DNA of 64,000 bases from Pseudomonas lurida (GCF_002563895.1 NZ_PDJB01000001.1:851501-915500), one strand, 5' to 3'. Shown: positions 1-7,636, counted from the stretch's first letter. Numbers and translations: made by a program. The notes: generated from the letters alone by a model not told the origin.

Positions 1-120
1 GCCATTCGCACTGAATCCGCTTGGTGCATTGCGCCATTCGGCCTCCAGTTGTGGCAGGCTTTCTTCCAGTGTTTCCAGTTCTTGAATCAAGGCGGCTTGT
101 TGCTGTTTTAGCTGGTTCAT
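1..120 (-). CDS. Partial coiled-coil hypothetical protein, running off the left edge
   Basis: An ATG at 118-120 read leftwards opens a frame with no stop up to the window edge (40 codons visible). The peptide starts MNQLKQQQAAL and is rich in Gln, Glu and Leu (QELETLEESLPQLEAEW), typical of a short coiled coil. A GGGAACG stretch sits about 5 bases before the ATG and may be a weak ribosome site. It follows the primase gene on the same strand after a 91-base gap, so it is probably a further cargo gene of the integrative element. The family is not recognised and the C-terminus is missing. Confidence 0.5.
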   Translation of the reverse strand, partial: MNQLKQQQAALIQELETLEESLPQLEAEWRNAPSGFSANG

Positions 121-211
121 GTTGCGTTCCCAAAGGCGAAAGGTTGATTGGTTTTTTCTCGTTGGCGGGCCAGGCCAAGGTGAGCCTGAATTCCTCATGG
201 AGCGGCCGTTA

Positions 212-3100
212 TTACGCCGCCTGGGCGCCGTGATCACCTTGTTCTGGCACTGCCACAACTACATAGCAGCGCTGCAAGCCCAGCCCCGGTAGTCGCACTG
301 CGGTTGAAGCTTTGCCATCCTTTCCAGGCTCTAAAACGCCTCGTCGCAGGAGCTCTTTGTTAACCGCACTCAGGTTCATGCCTCGGAAGATTTCGGAGCG
401 CCATGCTTCCGGCAGCACGTAGTAGGTGTTGGTGGTGTGCAGGGCATCGCCCATGCCGTGTTCCATCGTCTTGCGAAAGCCCAGCCGATCAATCGTGCGT
501 GGGCCGTGTTCATCGATCTTGGCGGCGGCAGACTCCCAGCGGGTAAAGCGGCTTTCTCCAAAGCGCTCGATGACTTGTCTCAGTCGCGCCAAAATCGCAT
601 CGCCCTCGAAATTTCCGGCGCCGCCACGCTCGGCTAGCCACGCATGCAGACACACACGTGCAGCGGTCGTGGCTGTGCCGTCCGGCCAGCCGGTGACTCC
701 GAAGGCGGTGGCTAATTCTCCGGCCGCTGCGGCGAGGCCGAAGCGAAGGGCAGCACGCTGGGCTTGACCACTGGCCGAGGCGGGCAGGTTTTGGGTGATG
801 AACTGTTCCACCGTGCGGCGAACGATCACCGTCCATCTGAGCATTTCCCCAGGAGCACACAGTGCGTGCAGGAAGGCGGTAAGCGGTGTGCCGTAGTATT
901 TGGCGACACGGGCCTTGAGCGCATCGGAGAGGGCGGCAGCGTCCTCAAAACCGTTCAGCACATCGAACATGCCTAGCCCCTTGCTGGCATCTGCTGGTAC
1001 CGCAAGCATGCGCACTTCCATGCCCGCTTTCAGCTCCTTGTTTGCATCCGCCATGTGCTGCGCCAATGTCTTCTCGCCGGTCGAGAGAAACAGCAAGCGC
1101 CACTCCTGCACCTGTCGGCCCGCTTGTCCTCGATCATTCGCTCGGGCCTTACCGGTGCCGTTGCCGAGCATGTAGACCGTCTCGCCAATAATGCGTGGGT
1201 CACACATGCCAATTTCATCGAGCACCAGTAGGCCGTCTGAGTGAGCGGCTGCGATGGACTCCAGGGCGTTGTCTGTCGAGCGCCATGAACGCACTAGGCG
1301 TGGCCCGCCATAAACCGAGGCGGCGACTTGTAGGTGAGTGGTCTTGCCACCGGAGCTGTCGCCATACAGGTGGAAGCCGCCTGATTCATGCCCGAGCAGG
1401 TTCAACAGCGGGCCTGCAAAGGCCACAGAGACGACAAATGCCAAGCGGTGGTTGCCAACGCACAGCGCGCCGATTTGCTGTTGCCACTGGTCCAGAGAGC
1501 CCGCCTCGCTGATCGGTGGCAACTGCGCACCGGCCTCATAAAAATGCAGGTGTTCGGCGTGCGAGCCAATCTGTTGTTCGGGCAATAGAAACGCCTTGTC
1601 GTGCCAGCCCAAGCGCGTTACCAAGCGTGCGCGCTGGGCGCTGTCGAAGCCGCCGAGATAACTCTGCAGATCATTGCGTGCGTTACGTCCAGATCGACTT
1701 CCTGCAAGGCGCAAACCCATATCTACCAGTGGACCGAGTACGTCCTTGCCGAAGTCGCCGGTCATGGTTCGGGCTGGAATGTTCCAACGTTTTTTAGCGC
1801 CGTCCGGGTCATCGAACTCAACCAACAAGCCCCAGTTGTGGCCCTTGTCGTCGCGAGTGCGAGCGATGATTTCGAGAGGCGAACAGACGGGGCGCGCCTC
1901 GCCATCATCGCCGGAATAAAACACCCCGTCAGGAGTCAGCCGAAAGCCGCCCGGCAACAGATCATTTTTCGATTTCGCGGGGCGTTTGGCGGGCGCCTTG
2001 GCCTTCGGTTCTTGAGGCTCAGTGGGCTCAGCAACAGTGCCGAAAAACTCACCGCTGCGCACCAGCTCGGCGACGTGGGCAGCGGTCCAGCCTTTGGCTA
2101 ATGCGTCTGCTGCATCGTCGCCGTCTGCCCATTTTCCACCCTTGATGAGCGTGGAGTTTCCGCCTTTGCTGCTGGGCTTGAGCTTGAACACATCGAGCGA
2201 GATTCGTTGCACCGAAGCGGCGCCCAGCTCAGTCACCTTGAGCTCAATGGCGTCCATGCAGGCCTTGCCGCTGGCATCGTTATCCGGCCACAGCACAACG
2301 CTTCGCCCTTTGAGTGGCGTCAGATCGGCCTTGTGCCAAGAGTTAGAGCCGTTCGGCCAGCAGGTGGCTACGTGGTCGGGCATGAGTTCAGCAGCGGCAT
2401 CAGCGGCCTTTTCGCCTTCACACAACACCACAGGCGCGTCGGCCCGCTTTGCCAGCTCATCCAGGCGCAGCAATGGCCTTGGCTCCGGCAAGCCTTGCCA
2501 GCGCCATTGTGTGGTTTGCCCATCGGAGCGTTTGCACCAGGTCAACGGCGCAAAAACCTTTCGCGGTTTGCCGTCTTCATCTGTGCCCAAGTCGAAGCGA
2601 TACAGCGCCATGACCGGTTGGCCCTGTGCATCGCGATAGATCCAAACCTTGGACGGAACTCCGTGTTGCCGGTGTTTGGCAGGGCACTTGCTCGTGGCCT
2701 CGGCCGGGATCGGCTGAATTGCGATCCACTCCGGCGTTGCGCTCTTCGCCGGTGCGCTTTTGGTGGTTGCAGATCCTGCGGAAACGCTGAGCAGATCCGC
2801 CAGCTTTTTGCAGGCCTCAACGTCCGTGCCGCCGTCGATGTAACGCACCAGGTCGATCAGGTCGCCGCCCTTATCGCCGGTGGCGAAATCCGCCCAGGTG
2901 CCTTTGCTCAAATTGACCTTGAGTGAGCCCGCACGTTTGTCTGTGCGCGTGGGGTTCGGTGCGGTGTATTCCTTGCCGCCATCGACGCGTTTGCCGTTCG
3001 GCAGCCAGTGCGCAAGCACACGGTCGATGTGCTTCAGGGCAACGCTTTTTACGTCGGCAAAGCTGGGGCGTTTTGAGGTGTCGCCGGTGCGTTGAGTCAT
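212..3100 (-). CDS. TOPRIM/DUF927 primase-helicase of an integrative element
   Basis: A 962-residue replication-type protein. The N-terminal part (about 1-100) looks like a phage primase-type domain. A TOPRIM-like segment follows, with CEGEKAADA at 227-235 and a WPDNDASG acidic patch at 271-278. The C-terminal half resembles DUF927 ATPases, with a Walker A motif GDSSGGKT at 580-587 and a Walker B motif LLVLDEIG at 624-631. Such proteins prime and unwind DNA for satellite phages and integrative elements. The ATG overlaps the stop of the upstream DUF6124-like gene (ATGA), so the two are translationally coupled. The substrate origin is unknown; the GCGTTACAC repeats near 5.2 kb are one candidate. 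Confidence 0.85.
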   Translation of the reverse strand: MTQRTGDTSKRPSFADVKSVALKHIDRVLAHWLPNGKRVDGGKEYTAPNPTRTDKRAGSLKVNLSKGTWADFATGDKGGDLIDLVRYIDGGTDVEACKKLADLLSVSAGSATTKSAPAKSATPEWIAIQPIPAEATSKCPAKHRQHGVPSKVWIYRDAQGQPVMALYRFDLGTDEDGKPRKVFAPLTWCKRSDGQTTQWRWQGLPEPRPLLRLDELAKRADAPVVLCEGEKAADAAAELMPDHVATCWPNGSNSWHKADLTPLKGRSVVLWPDNDASGKACMDAIELKVTELGAASVQRISLDVFKLKPSSKGGNSTLIKGGKWADGDDAADALAKGWTAAHVAELVRSGEFFGTVAEPTEPQEPKAKAPAKRPAKSKNDLLPGGFRLTPDGVFYSGDDGEARPVCSPLEIIARTRDDKGHNWGLLVEFDDPDGAKKRWNIPARTMTGDFGKDVLGPLVDMGLRLAGSRSGRNARNDLQSYLGGFDSAQRARLVTRLGWHDKAFLLPEQQIGSHAEHLHFYEAGAQLPPISEAGSLDQWQQQIGALCVGNHRLAFVVSVAFAGPLLNLLGHESGGFHLYGDSSGGKTTHLQVAASVYGGPRLVRSWRSTDNALESIAAAHSDGLLVLDEIGMCDPRIIGETVYMLGNGTGKARANDRGQAGRQVQEWRLLFLSTGEKTLAQHMADANKELKAGMEVRMLAVPADASKGLGMFDVLNGFEDAAALSDALKARVAKYYGTPLTAFLHALCAPGEMLRWTVIVRRTVEQFITQNLPASASGQAQRAALRFGLAAAAGELATAFGVTGWPDGTATTAARVCLHAWLAERGGAGNFEGDAILARLRQVIERFGESRFTRWESAAAKIDEHGPRTIDRLGFRKTMEHGMGDALHTTNTYYVLPEAWRSEIFRGMNLSAVNKELLRRGVLEPGKDGKASTAVRLPGLGLQRCYVVVAVPEQGDHGAQAA

Positions 3101-3369
3101 AGGGCGCCCCTCGATTCAAGCAACGCCTCGTTCACGTCGTCGATTAGCGCCTTAGCCATCTCGCCGAGGTAGAACGCAGGCCAACTAAAACGCTCGCCCG
3201 CATCGCTGATGGCGGCGTCGAGGATCAGTTGATTGGCGTGGTGCAGAATCTGGGAGACGGCTTCAAGTGCGTCTTCCAGCGGGATACCGGCATTCACTCG
3301 AAACAGGTTTTGGCCGTTACCGTTGGCAGGGGAAAACTCGGAGCGTCCAAGCGTGCTGTAGTGGTTCAC
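3097..3369 (-). CDS. DUF6124/DUF3077-type small protein
   Basis: A 90-residue acidic protein. The core pattern (FRVNAGIPLEDALEAVSQIL, then a run of Ala/Leu helices and YLGEMAKALIDD) matches my memory of the DUF3077/DUF6124 family, which is common in Pseudomonas and has no firm function. There is no signal peptide or membrane segment. It overlaps its neighbours by four bases on both sides (ATGA), so it lies inside a tightly coupled operon of 52-residue protein, 94-residue protein, this gene and primase. Family assignment is from pattern recognition only. Confidence 0.7.
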   Translation of the reverse strand: MNHYSTLGRSEFSPANGNGQNLFRVNAGIPLEDALEAVSQILHHANQLILDAAISDAGERFSWPAFYLGEMAKALIDDVNEALLESRGAL

Positions 3370-3650
3370 AGAGCACCGCCTTTCTGGCCCATCGGCACAG
3401 AGGAGGCATCACCGTACATGGTGAGTGTTTTGATCAAGCCCAAGGTGCCACGCACGTCCCAAATAACGGACGACAGCACGCGGTTGGAAAGCAGAGGTTT
3501 ATCGCCGTCTAAGTGATCTTCCAACAGCATGAGAACTGAATCGGCACGGTCGAGCGCACAGGTGATGGCGTCGATAGGCAGACCGGCTTCGGCGTCTTGA
3601 CTGACGCAGAGCAGATCCTCGGGCAGTGCAAAGCCTGGGAGCATGCTCAT
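3366..3650 (-). CDS. Hypothetical protein (94 aa) in element operon
   Basis: The frame stays open upstream, but the ATG at 3648-3650 is chosen because a strong GGGAGG ribosome site lies 6 bases before it and because it overlaps the stop of the preceding 52-residue gene (ATGA). The product is 94 residues, acidic, with leucine-rich helices (DAITCALDRADSVLMLLEDH) and the segment SNRVLSSVIWDVRGTLGLIK. It may be a distant relative of the DUF6124/DUF3077 proteins, which have a similar length and helical layout, but I cannot assign a family. It lies directly upstream of the DUF6124-like gene and is probably co-transcribed with the primase. Confidence 0.65.
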   Translation of the reverse strand: MSMLPGFALPEDLLCVSQDAEAGLPIDAITCALDRADSVLMLLEDHLDGDKPLLSNRVLSSVIWDVRGTLGLIKTLTMYGDASSVPMGQKGGAL

Positions 3651-3805
3651 TGAGCACCTCCCACGGCTTCCAGGGCGCGAGCCTTGGACATATGGGCGTT
3701 GTATCGGGAGAGACGTGTAGCGAGGCTGGAGTTGGCGTGTAAAGCGGCGAGAGCCATAGCTCGGTGAGCGGCGGCGCGAATTTTGGACGGATTGGTGGCG
3801 TGCAT
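3647..3805 (-). CDS. Hypothetical small basic protein (52 aa)
   Basis: The start is the ATG at 3803-3805, preceded by AAGGAG nine bases upstream, one of the best ribosome sites in this element. An upstream in-frame extension would run into the structured leader. The peptide begins MHATNPSKIRAAAHRAMA and is Ala/Arg-rich and helical. No family is recognised. It is the first gene after the structured leader at 3831-3991, so it is the likely target of any control exerted there, and it overlaps the next gene by four bases. Confidence 0.6.
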   Translation of the reverse strand: MHATNPSKIRAAAHRAMALAALHANSSLATRLSRYNAHMSKARALEAVGGAQ

Positions 3806-3830
3806 TGGGCGAAACTCCTTTGTCTGGGGA

Positions 3831-3991
3831 GCTGCCACGGTTCGCCGTCAAACGAATTAGGGTGGCAGCTGTACGCAGGTTGACGGACCGGGGACAAAGG
3901 AACCCGGCATACCCGAAGGTATCCCGCGCACAGCCGCCATAAACAGGATGTGCAGGCACAAAAAAAGCGCCTGCAATCGTGATGGGGGCGC
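3831..3991 (-). ncRNA. Structured leader, possible C4-like antisense RNA region
   Basis: Read on the minus strand, this non-coding stretch holds several paired segments: a UUCG-capped hairpin at 3906-3925 (GGGATACC/GGTATGCC with one mismatch), a CCGGG/CCCGG stem before it, and a perfect 8-bp pairing between GCTGCCAC (3862-3869) and GTGGCAGC (3831-3838). That last pair lies 25 bases before the ATG of the 52-residue gene. The plan of an upstream RNA able to pair with a region near a downstream ribosome site resembles the C4 antisense RNAs of P1/P4-type phages. That name is an inference; the paired segments are visible. Confidence 0.4.
3960..3991 (-). terminator. Possible intrinsic terminator/attenuator in element leader
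   Basis: On the minus strand a short GCGCC/GGCGC stem (3987-3991 with 3967-3971, 15-base loop) is followed directly by seven T residues (A-run at 3960-3966). It lies inside the leader, ahead of the UUCG hairpin and of the 52-residue gene, so it could attenuate transcription towards the primase. The stem is short, so strength is doubtful. Confidence 0.4.
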
Positions 3992-4146
3992 CTGTGCGCC
4001 AATGTCTGAACGGGCCGTCAAACCCGGTCGCTGATTTTGCAGCGACGACCAGAGAGTAACGCCCGCTTTTTGAAAGTGCAACTATGCAGATTACTTGCGG
4101 ATTTTTTCGATGCGGCATAAATTGATCTGGCATGTAGATTTACCTC

Positions 4147-4174
4147 AACGCCTCCGGTTGCCGCCGGGGGCGTT
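4147..4174 (+). terminator. Hairpin with T-run downstream of the 101-aa gene
   Basis: AACGCC-TCCGG pairs with CCGGG-GGCGTT across an 11-bp stem with one mismatch, followed on the plus strand by TTTT. There is no T-run on the minus strand, so for the minus-strand genes that flank it this is at most a processing or pausing hairpin. It lies just after the stop of the 101-residue gene. Confidence 0.35.
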
Positions 4175-4180
4175 TTCGTT

Positions 4181-4486
4181 TCAGGCATGGATGTCCCAGC
4201 GCAGGGAGACAAAGGGCAACAGGTCGTCTTCGAGGCACGCGCGCGCAGCCTCGTAGGCATCGATTTGTTGGCCTTCGTCGACGATGATTGCTTGAGGGGC
4301 TTGGCAGGGAACTGACAATGCGCACCAGATGCCATCTCTCCATCGCATTACCATCACGTCCCGGTTCAGGCGTTTTTGCTCTGTGCGGTAACGTTCAAAA
4401 CGCTGCATACCGCGTGATGAGAATCCGACTGTTCTGAGTACGGAAAAGGGCTGCAAAATGGCGTTGTTAGCGGCTCGATTTTTCAT
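4181..4486 (-). CDS. Hypothetical protein (101 aa) downstream of AlpA-type gene
   Basis: The ATG at 4484-4486 overlaps the stop codon of the AlpA-type gene (ATGA), which makes it the probable start; it gives 101 residues. The protein is basic in its N-terminal half (MQRFERYRTEQKRLNRDV) and contains MRWRDGIWCALSV followed by an acidic segment ending AACLEDDLLPF-like sequence. No membrane segment, signal or known motif is visible and I do not recognise the family. Position next to the regulator suggests an element-specific accessory or regulatory role, but that is only context. Confidence 0.6.
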   Translation of the reverse strand: MKNRAANNAILQPFSVLRTVGFSSRGMQRFERYRTEQKRLNRDVMVMRWRDGIWCALSVPCQAPQAIIVDEGQQIDAYEAARACLEDDLLPFVSLRWDIHA

Positions 4487-4800
4487 GCCGCCACCCTGTC
4501 TCGAGCTGCGATTCGTGCACGCGTCCAATCTAAAACTTCAGCCAGTACCCATGCGACGGGAGCGCTACGTGCGCTACTACCGCTTAGTTTTACTGGAAGT
4601 GGGAAGCCGCTATCCGCTTGCTGCATAAGTTTGTAAATCGTTGGACGTGCTAACCCGACTATGCCCATTACTTCCGGCATACGGATCAGAATCGCTGAAG
4701 GATCTGCAGCAGGATGACTGGTTCGCTTGGCGTTCAGATCGCTCGTTTCGTAAGAGCGGATTTCGGTGGGATTTGCGTACTTGCGGGTATGGTCTTTCAT
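4483..4800 (-). CDS. AlpA-family transcriptional regulator
   Basis: A 105-residue protein whose central part (LIRMPEVMGIVGLARPTIYKLM, split by the usual turn) is the helix-turn-helix of AlpA-type phage regulators, followed by FPLPVKLSGSS and VAWVLAEVLDWTRARI, the second typical block. AlpA-like proteins activate integrase or excision genes and other early genes of P4-like elements. It is transcribed away from the integrase-side repeats and towards the primase. Its ribosome site (AGGGG, about 7 bases before the ATG) lies within an inverted repeat at 4806-4829, so its translation may be controlled. Confidence 0.85.
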   Translation of the reverse strand: MKDHTRKYANPTEIRSYETSDLNAKRTSHPAADPSAILIRMPEVMGIVGLARPTIYKLMQQADSGFPLPVKLSGSSARSAPVAWVLAEVLDWTRARIAARDRVAA

Positions 4801-4805
4801 GGATA

Positions 4806-4829
4806 ACCCCTGGTTATGGATACAGGGGT
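4806..4829 (-). promoter_or_regulatory. Inverted repeat covering the ribosome site of the AlpA-type gene
   Basis: ACCCCTG (4806-4812) and CAGGGGT (4823-4829) form a perfect 7-bp inverted repeat with a 10-base loop. In the mRNA of the AlpA-type gene the 3' arm contains the AGGGG ribosome-binding sequence, so the hairpin would mask it. It could equally be an operator read as DNA. The remaining sequence from 4830 to 5090 shows no convincing gene. Confidence 0.4.
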
Positions 4830-5091
4830 ATCTATCTATACATTTATCTAGACGAAGAAAACCACTTTTCCCCTAGACCGATCAATGTGTATTCAATATG
4901 GGGGCAACGCAGGGTGAACGCGGCGGTTTAGTAATTGCGCAGCTAGCACTGGTCGATCAGGTGGCAGGCGTCAGCGACCTGTCCACGGCAGAGATCATAG
5001 AGCGGTTGCGCTGAGAGAGATTTGAGCAGGCCGCTGCTTAGCCGAATGCAATACGGTTTGGCGATCAGTCATTGCCAAGTGTCTCAGGCAC

Positions 5092-5325
5092 TGTGTAACC
5101 GAAAGTCCCACGCCCTGCGCTTGAAGGGCGGAGCCAGCGAAGGTCGCTTGGTAGGCTCGGGCGAAAAACGCCTGCCCGCAGCACCTGAGCGCTGACTTTT
5201 GCGTTACACGTTGGGCCAGCGTTACATCGGATGTACGCTATGTCGCTCAACTGTGTAACGGGCGTTAAAGCCAATGAATCCGGGCACTTGGCGAGTGGCG
5301 TTACACGAGTAACACGCGTTACACC
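5092..5325. repeat. Field of GCGTTACAC repeats between integrase and AlpA-type gene
   Basis: Direct copies of GCGTTACAC (one variant GCGTTACAT) start at 5201, 5219, 5298 and 5316, giving two pairs each with exactly 18-base spacing; inverted copies TGTGTAAC lie at 5092 and 5252, and GTAACACG at about 5309. No gene is convincing here; a 69-codon minus-strand frame at 5065-5274 has no good ribosome site and overlaps the repeats. Spaced repeats next to an integrase and a primase could be integrase arm sites, excisionase/AlpA sites or replication iterons. Confidence 0.7.
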
Positions 5326-5355
5326 GGATTCAGAGGGGGGGCAGGGTAAGTGCTC

Positions 5356-6597
5356 TCACACGGCTTTCCCAAATTGACCTTGCACTACATTCCCGGCCTC
5401 TAGGGAATCGAGATGATCGGCGTACCACTGCATCATCTGTGTGCGTTGCTCAAGGTACTGAGCCTTGTTGTAAATCCCTCGAACACCTTGTGACTTGTGG
5501 CTAAGTTGGGCCTCGATATGGTCAGCTGGATATCCGTGCTCGTTAAGGATCGTGCTGGCGATATGGCGGAAGCCATGGCCGGTCTGGCGGCCCTCGTAAC
5601 CAAGGCGTCTGAGTGCCATTAGGAATACGGTATCGCTGCGAGGTTTAGTGCGATCGCTTCTACCGGGAAATAGGAGTGGGTAAGCGCCGGTGAATTGCCG
5701 AAGTTCCAATAGTGCTTCGATTGCTTGAGTGCAAAGTGGTACCAGGTGCTCACGACCTTTCTTACGACCCTTGCGCTCGACTGGTACGGTCCACAGCTTC
5801 TTGTCGAAATCGAACTCTACCCATTGTGCTTCTCGGAGTTCGCTGGGGCGTACAGCCATCAGGGTCAACAGCCTCAGGCCGAGCTGAACATCTTTGGCGT
5901 GGGGGTAGGAGCGTATCGCTCGAAGTAACCCCGGAAGCTCCTCAGGGGAGACGTGGGCGTAGTTCTCTGCTTTTCCCGAGGACAGAAATTTATGCACGCC
6001 TTCCAACGGGTTGTTGACGGCTCTGCCGGTCACGCGAGCCAGGTCATATATATCTTTGCAGTAAGCCCTCACACGGCTCATCTGCTCCAGAATCCCCTGA
6101 CGTTCAAGCCCTCTCAATAGCTCCATCCACTCCATCGACATGATAGAGGTGTAGGGGCGTTTACCGAGCGAGGGGAATACATGACGTTCGAGTGCGCCGA
6201 GTATTCTTTTGGCCGTACCAGCATCCCAGCCGCTCAGGCGAGACGTGTGCCACTCCCTTGCCAATGCTTCAAAGGTGTCGTTGGCCGCATCGATCTCGGC
6301 GGCTTGGCGGGCTTTCTTGGAGGTGATTGGGTTCTTACCTTCCGATGCGTCTGAGCGTAGATCAGCCGCTTTCTGTCGAGCGAAAGCGCCGCCTACTTCC
6401 GGGTAGCCGCCAAGACCAAGCCATGACCATTTGCCGTCTGGCTTCTTGTAGCGTAACTCCCAGGACTTTTGGCCGTTCGGCTTGACCCTGAAATACAACC
6501 CTGGGCTGTCTAGTTCGCGGTATGCCCCGGCCTCAGGCTCCAGGCTGGAAAGTGTAGTGTCAGCGAGAGGGCGCCGCTTGATATCGGTGCGTTTCAT
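5356..6597 (-). CDS. P4-type tyrosine recombinase (integrase)
   Basis: A 413-residue integrase, about the usual length for the P4 family. The N-terminal part carries the DUF4102-like arm-binding region (ADTTLSSLEPEAG, LYFRVKPNGQKSWELRY, GLGGYPEV). The catalytic domain has Arg250 (MAVRPSELR), the H-x-x-R box at His341 and Arg344 (GHGFRH), His367 (LSHKS) and the probable nucleophile Tyr376 (GIYNKAQY). The set looks intact. It lies just beyond the 3' end of tRNA-Met and reads away from it, the standard arrangement for an element integrated in a tRNA gene. It catalyses integration and excision. Confidence 0.95.
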   Translation of the reverse strand: MKRTDIKRRPLADTTLSSLEPEAGAYRELDSPGLYFRVKPNGQKSWELRYKKPDGKWSWLGLGGYPEVGGAFARQKAADLRSDASEGKNPITSKKARQAAEIDAANDTFEALAREWHTSRLSGWDAGTAKRILGALERHVFPSLGKRPYTSIMSMEWMELLRGLERQGILEQMSRVRAYCKDIYDLARVTGRAVNNPLEGVHKFLSSGKAENYAHVSPEELPGLLRAIRSYPHAKDVQLGLRLLTLMAVRPSELREAQWVEFDFDKKLWTVPVERKGRKKGREHLVPLCTQAIEALLELRQFTGAYPLLFPGRSDRTKPRSDTVFLMALRRLGYEGRQTGHGFRHIASTILNEHGYPADHIEAQLSHKSQGVRGIYNKAQYLEQRTQMMQWYADHLDSLEAGNVVQGQFGKAV

Positions 6598-6600
6598 CCT

Positions 6601-6650
6601 TGTATGCCTTCAGTTCAATTATTTATGAAGCATACACGTGGGCATACACG
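6601..6650. repeat. GCATACACG repeats upstream of the integrase gene
   Basis: Two direct copies of GCATACACG (6630-6638 and 6642-6650, 12-base spacing) and an inverted TGTATGCC (6601-6608) sit immediately before the integrase ATG. They may be arm-type integrase or repressor sites controlling int; they differ from the GCGTTACAC repeats on the other side of the gene. Confidence 0.5.
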
Positions 6651-6696
6651 GAGGGGAAGGATAGGGGTAGATAGAGGTGGACAGCCAGAAACAAGA

Positions 6697-6717
6697 AAGC
6701 CCGCACTAGGCGGGCTT
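6697..6717 (-). terminator. Terminator of the tRNA-Met transcript
   Basis: AAGCCCGC pairs with GCGGGCTT over 8 bp with a 5-base loop, followed on the minus strand by TTTCTTG-type sequence. It lies 47 bases beyond the CCA end of tRNA-Met and before the integrase gene, so it would separate tRNA transcription from int. Confidence 0.6.
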
Positions 6718-6763
6718 CTTGAGGTGATTCATAGACTGCTGTAGACATCTATGGATCGGTACT

Positions 6764-6840
6764 TGGTGGCTACACAGGGACTTGAACCCCGGACCCCAGC
6801 ATTATGAATGCTATGCTCTAACCAACTGAGCTATGTAGCC
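6764..6840 (-). tRNA. tRNA-Met (anticodon CAT), integration target
   Basis: The minus strand folds as a complete tRNA: acceptor GGCTACA/TGTAGCC with encoded CCA at 6764-6766, D-arm GCTCAGTTGGTTAGAGC, anticodon loop TTCATAA and T-arm GGTTCAAGTCC-like. The loop gives anticodon CAT; the first base pair G-C rather than a mismatch fits an elongator tRNA-Met. The integrase begins 167 bases beyond its 3' end, so the 3' part of this gene is the likely attachment site, rebuilt by the element. The matching att copy should lie left of the window. Confidence 0.95.
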
Positions 6841-7031
6841 AAGTGGCGCGCATTATTCGCGTAGAACGGGAATGCGTCAAGTATTTATTTTGAATTTTTA
6901 TCTACGCTTTCAACTGTTTAAGCGAAATCAGCGGATCGGGCGACGAGTGGTTCGCGATTCACGCTGCCGAGCCCCCGGAAAGTCTGATCGCGTCGGGCAG
7001 ATATCCCTGCCGCCCAACGCGGGGCCTGACT

Positions 7032-7583
7032 TTAAGGATACGTCGAATTGTGAGTGGCGCGTTTAAGCTGCTCGCGTGCCCGTGACAGGCGAGAGCGAAC
7101 GGTGCCGATAGGAATCGCCAGGGCGTCGGCCGTGTCCTGGTAACTACCGTCGGTTTCCAATGAGGCGTACAGCGTCTTGCGCATTTCCATCGGCAGGAGG
7201 TCAATGGCGCTCAGGGTCTTTTCCAGGCGTCGGTTGACCTCAAACTCCCAATCCAGGTTGTGGGTGTCTTCCTGGCCATGCCACAGCGACTCATCGAATT
7301 CGCAATGCACGGGTTTGGCGTACAGGCGCCGGAAGTGATTGCGTATCAGGTTCTGCGCGATACCGCACATCCACGTCGTAAGGCTGGCATTGCCGCTGAA
7401 ACGCTCGCGGTTTCGCCAGGCTTCCAGGTACGTCAATTGCAGCAGATCGTCTGCGTCTTCCGGGTTGAGTACGCGCTTGTGAATGAAGCGCCGAAGTTTT
7501 TTTTGCTGATCGTCTGTCAGGTGAAGCATGAATTGAGGCGAGCTGCCAACCAGGTGCGCTAAAGCTTCAATAGGGATATTCAT
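7032..7583 (-). CDS. hrpL: ECF sigma factor HrpL/RspL of the type III secretion system
   Basis: A 183-residue extracytoplasmic-function sigma factor (P. syringae HrpL is about the same size). Sigma region 2 is seen at DADDLLQLTYLEAWRNRERF with the core-binding WMCGIAQNLIRNHFRR; region 4 is the helix-turn-helix DGSYQDTADALAIPIGTVRSRLSRAREQL. It would direct RNA polymerase to hrp-box promoters, three of which are present in this locus. A ribosome site AAGGA lies 9 bases before the ATG. Its own promoter looks sigma-54 dependent (7637-7652), so it should be switched on by the NtrC-type activator at 24134-25057. It is divergent from the hrpJ operon. Confidence 0.93.
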   Translation of the reverse strand: MNIPIEALAHLVGSSPQFMLHLTDDQQKKLRRFIHKRVLNPEDADDLLQLTYLEAWRNRERFSGNASLTTWMCGIAQNLIRNHFRRLYAKPVHCEFDESLWHGQEDTHNLDWEFEVNRRLEKTLSAIDLLPMEMRKTLYASLETDGSYQDTADALAIPIGTVRSRLSRAREQLKRATHNSTYP

Positions 7584-7636
7584 GATTTTTTCCTTGGTGT
7601 AGACGCAGTCGAAAGAGTGTCGACGGGAAGCCCGTT

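Noticed and set aside
5065..5274. 69-codon minus-strand frame between integrase and AlpA-type gene
   Set aside because: No ribosome site, no family, and it overlaps the GCGTTACAC repeat field, which explains the sequence better.
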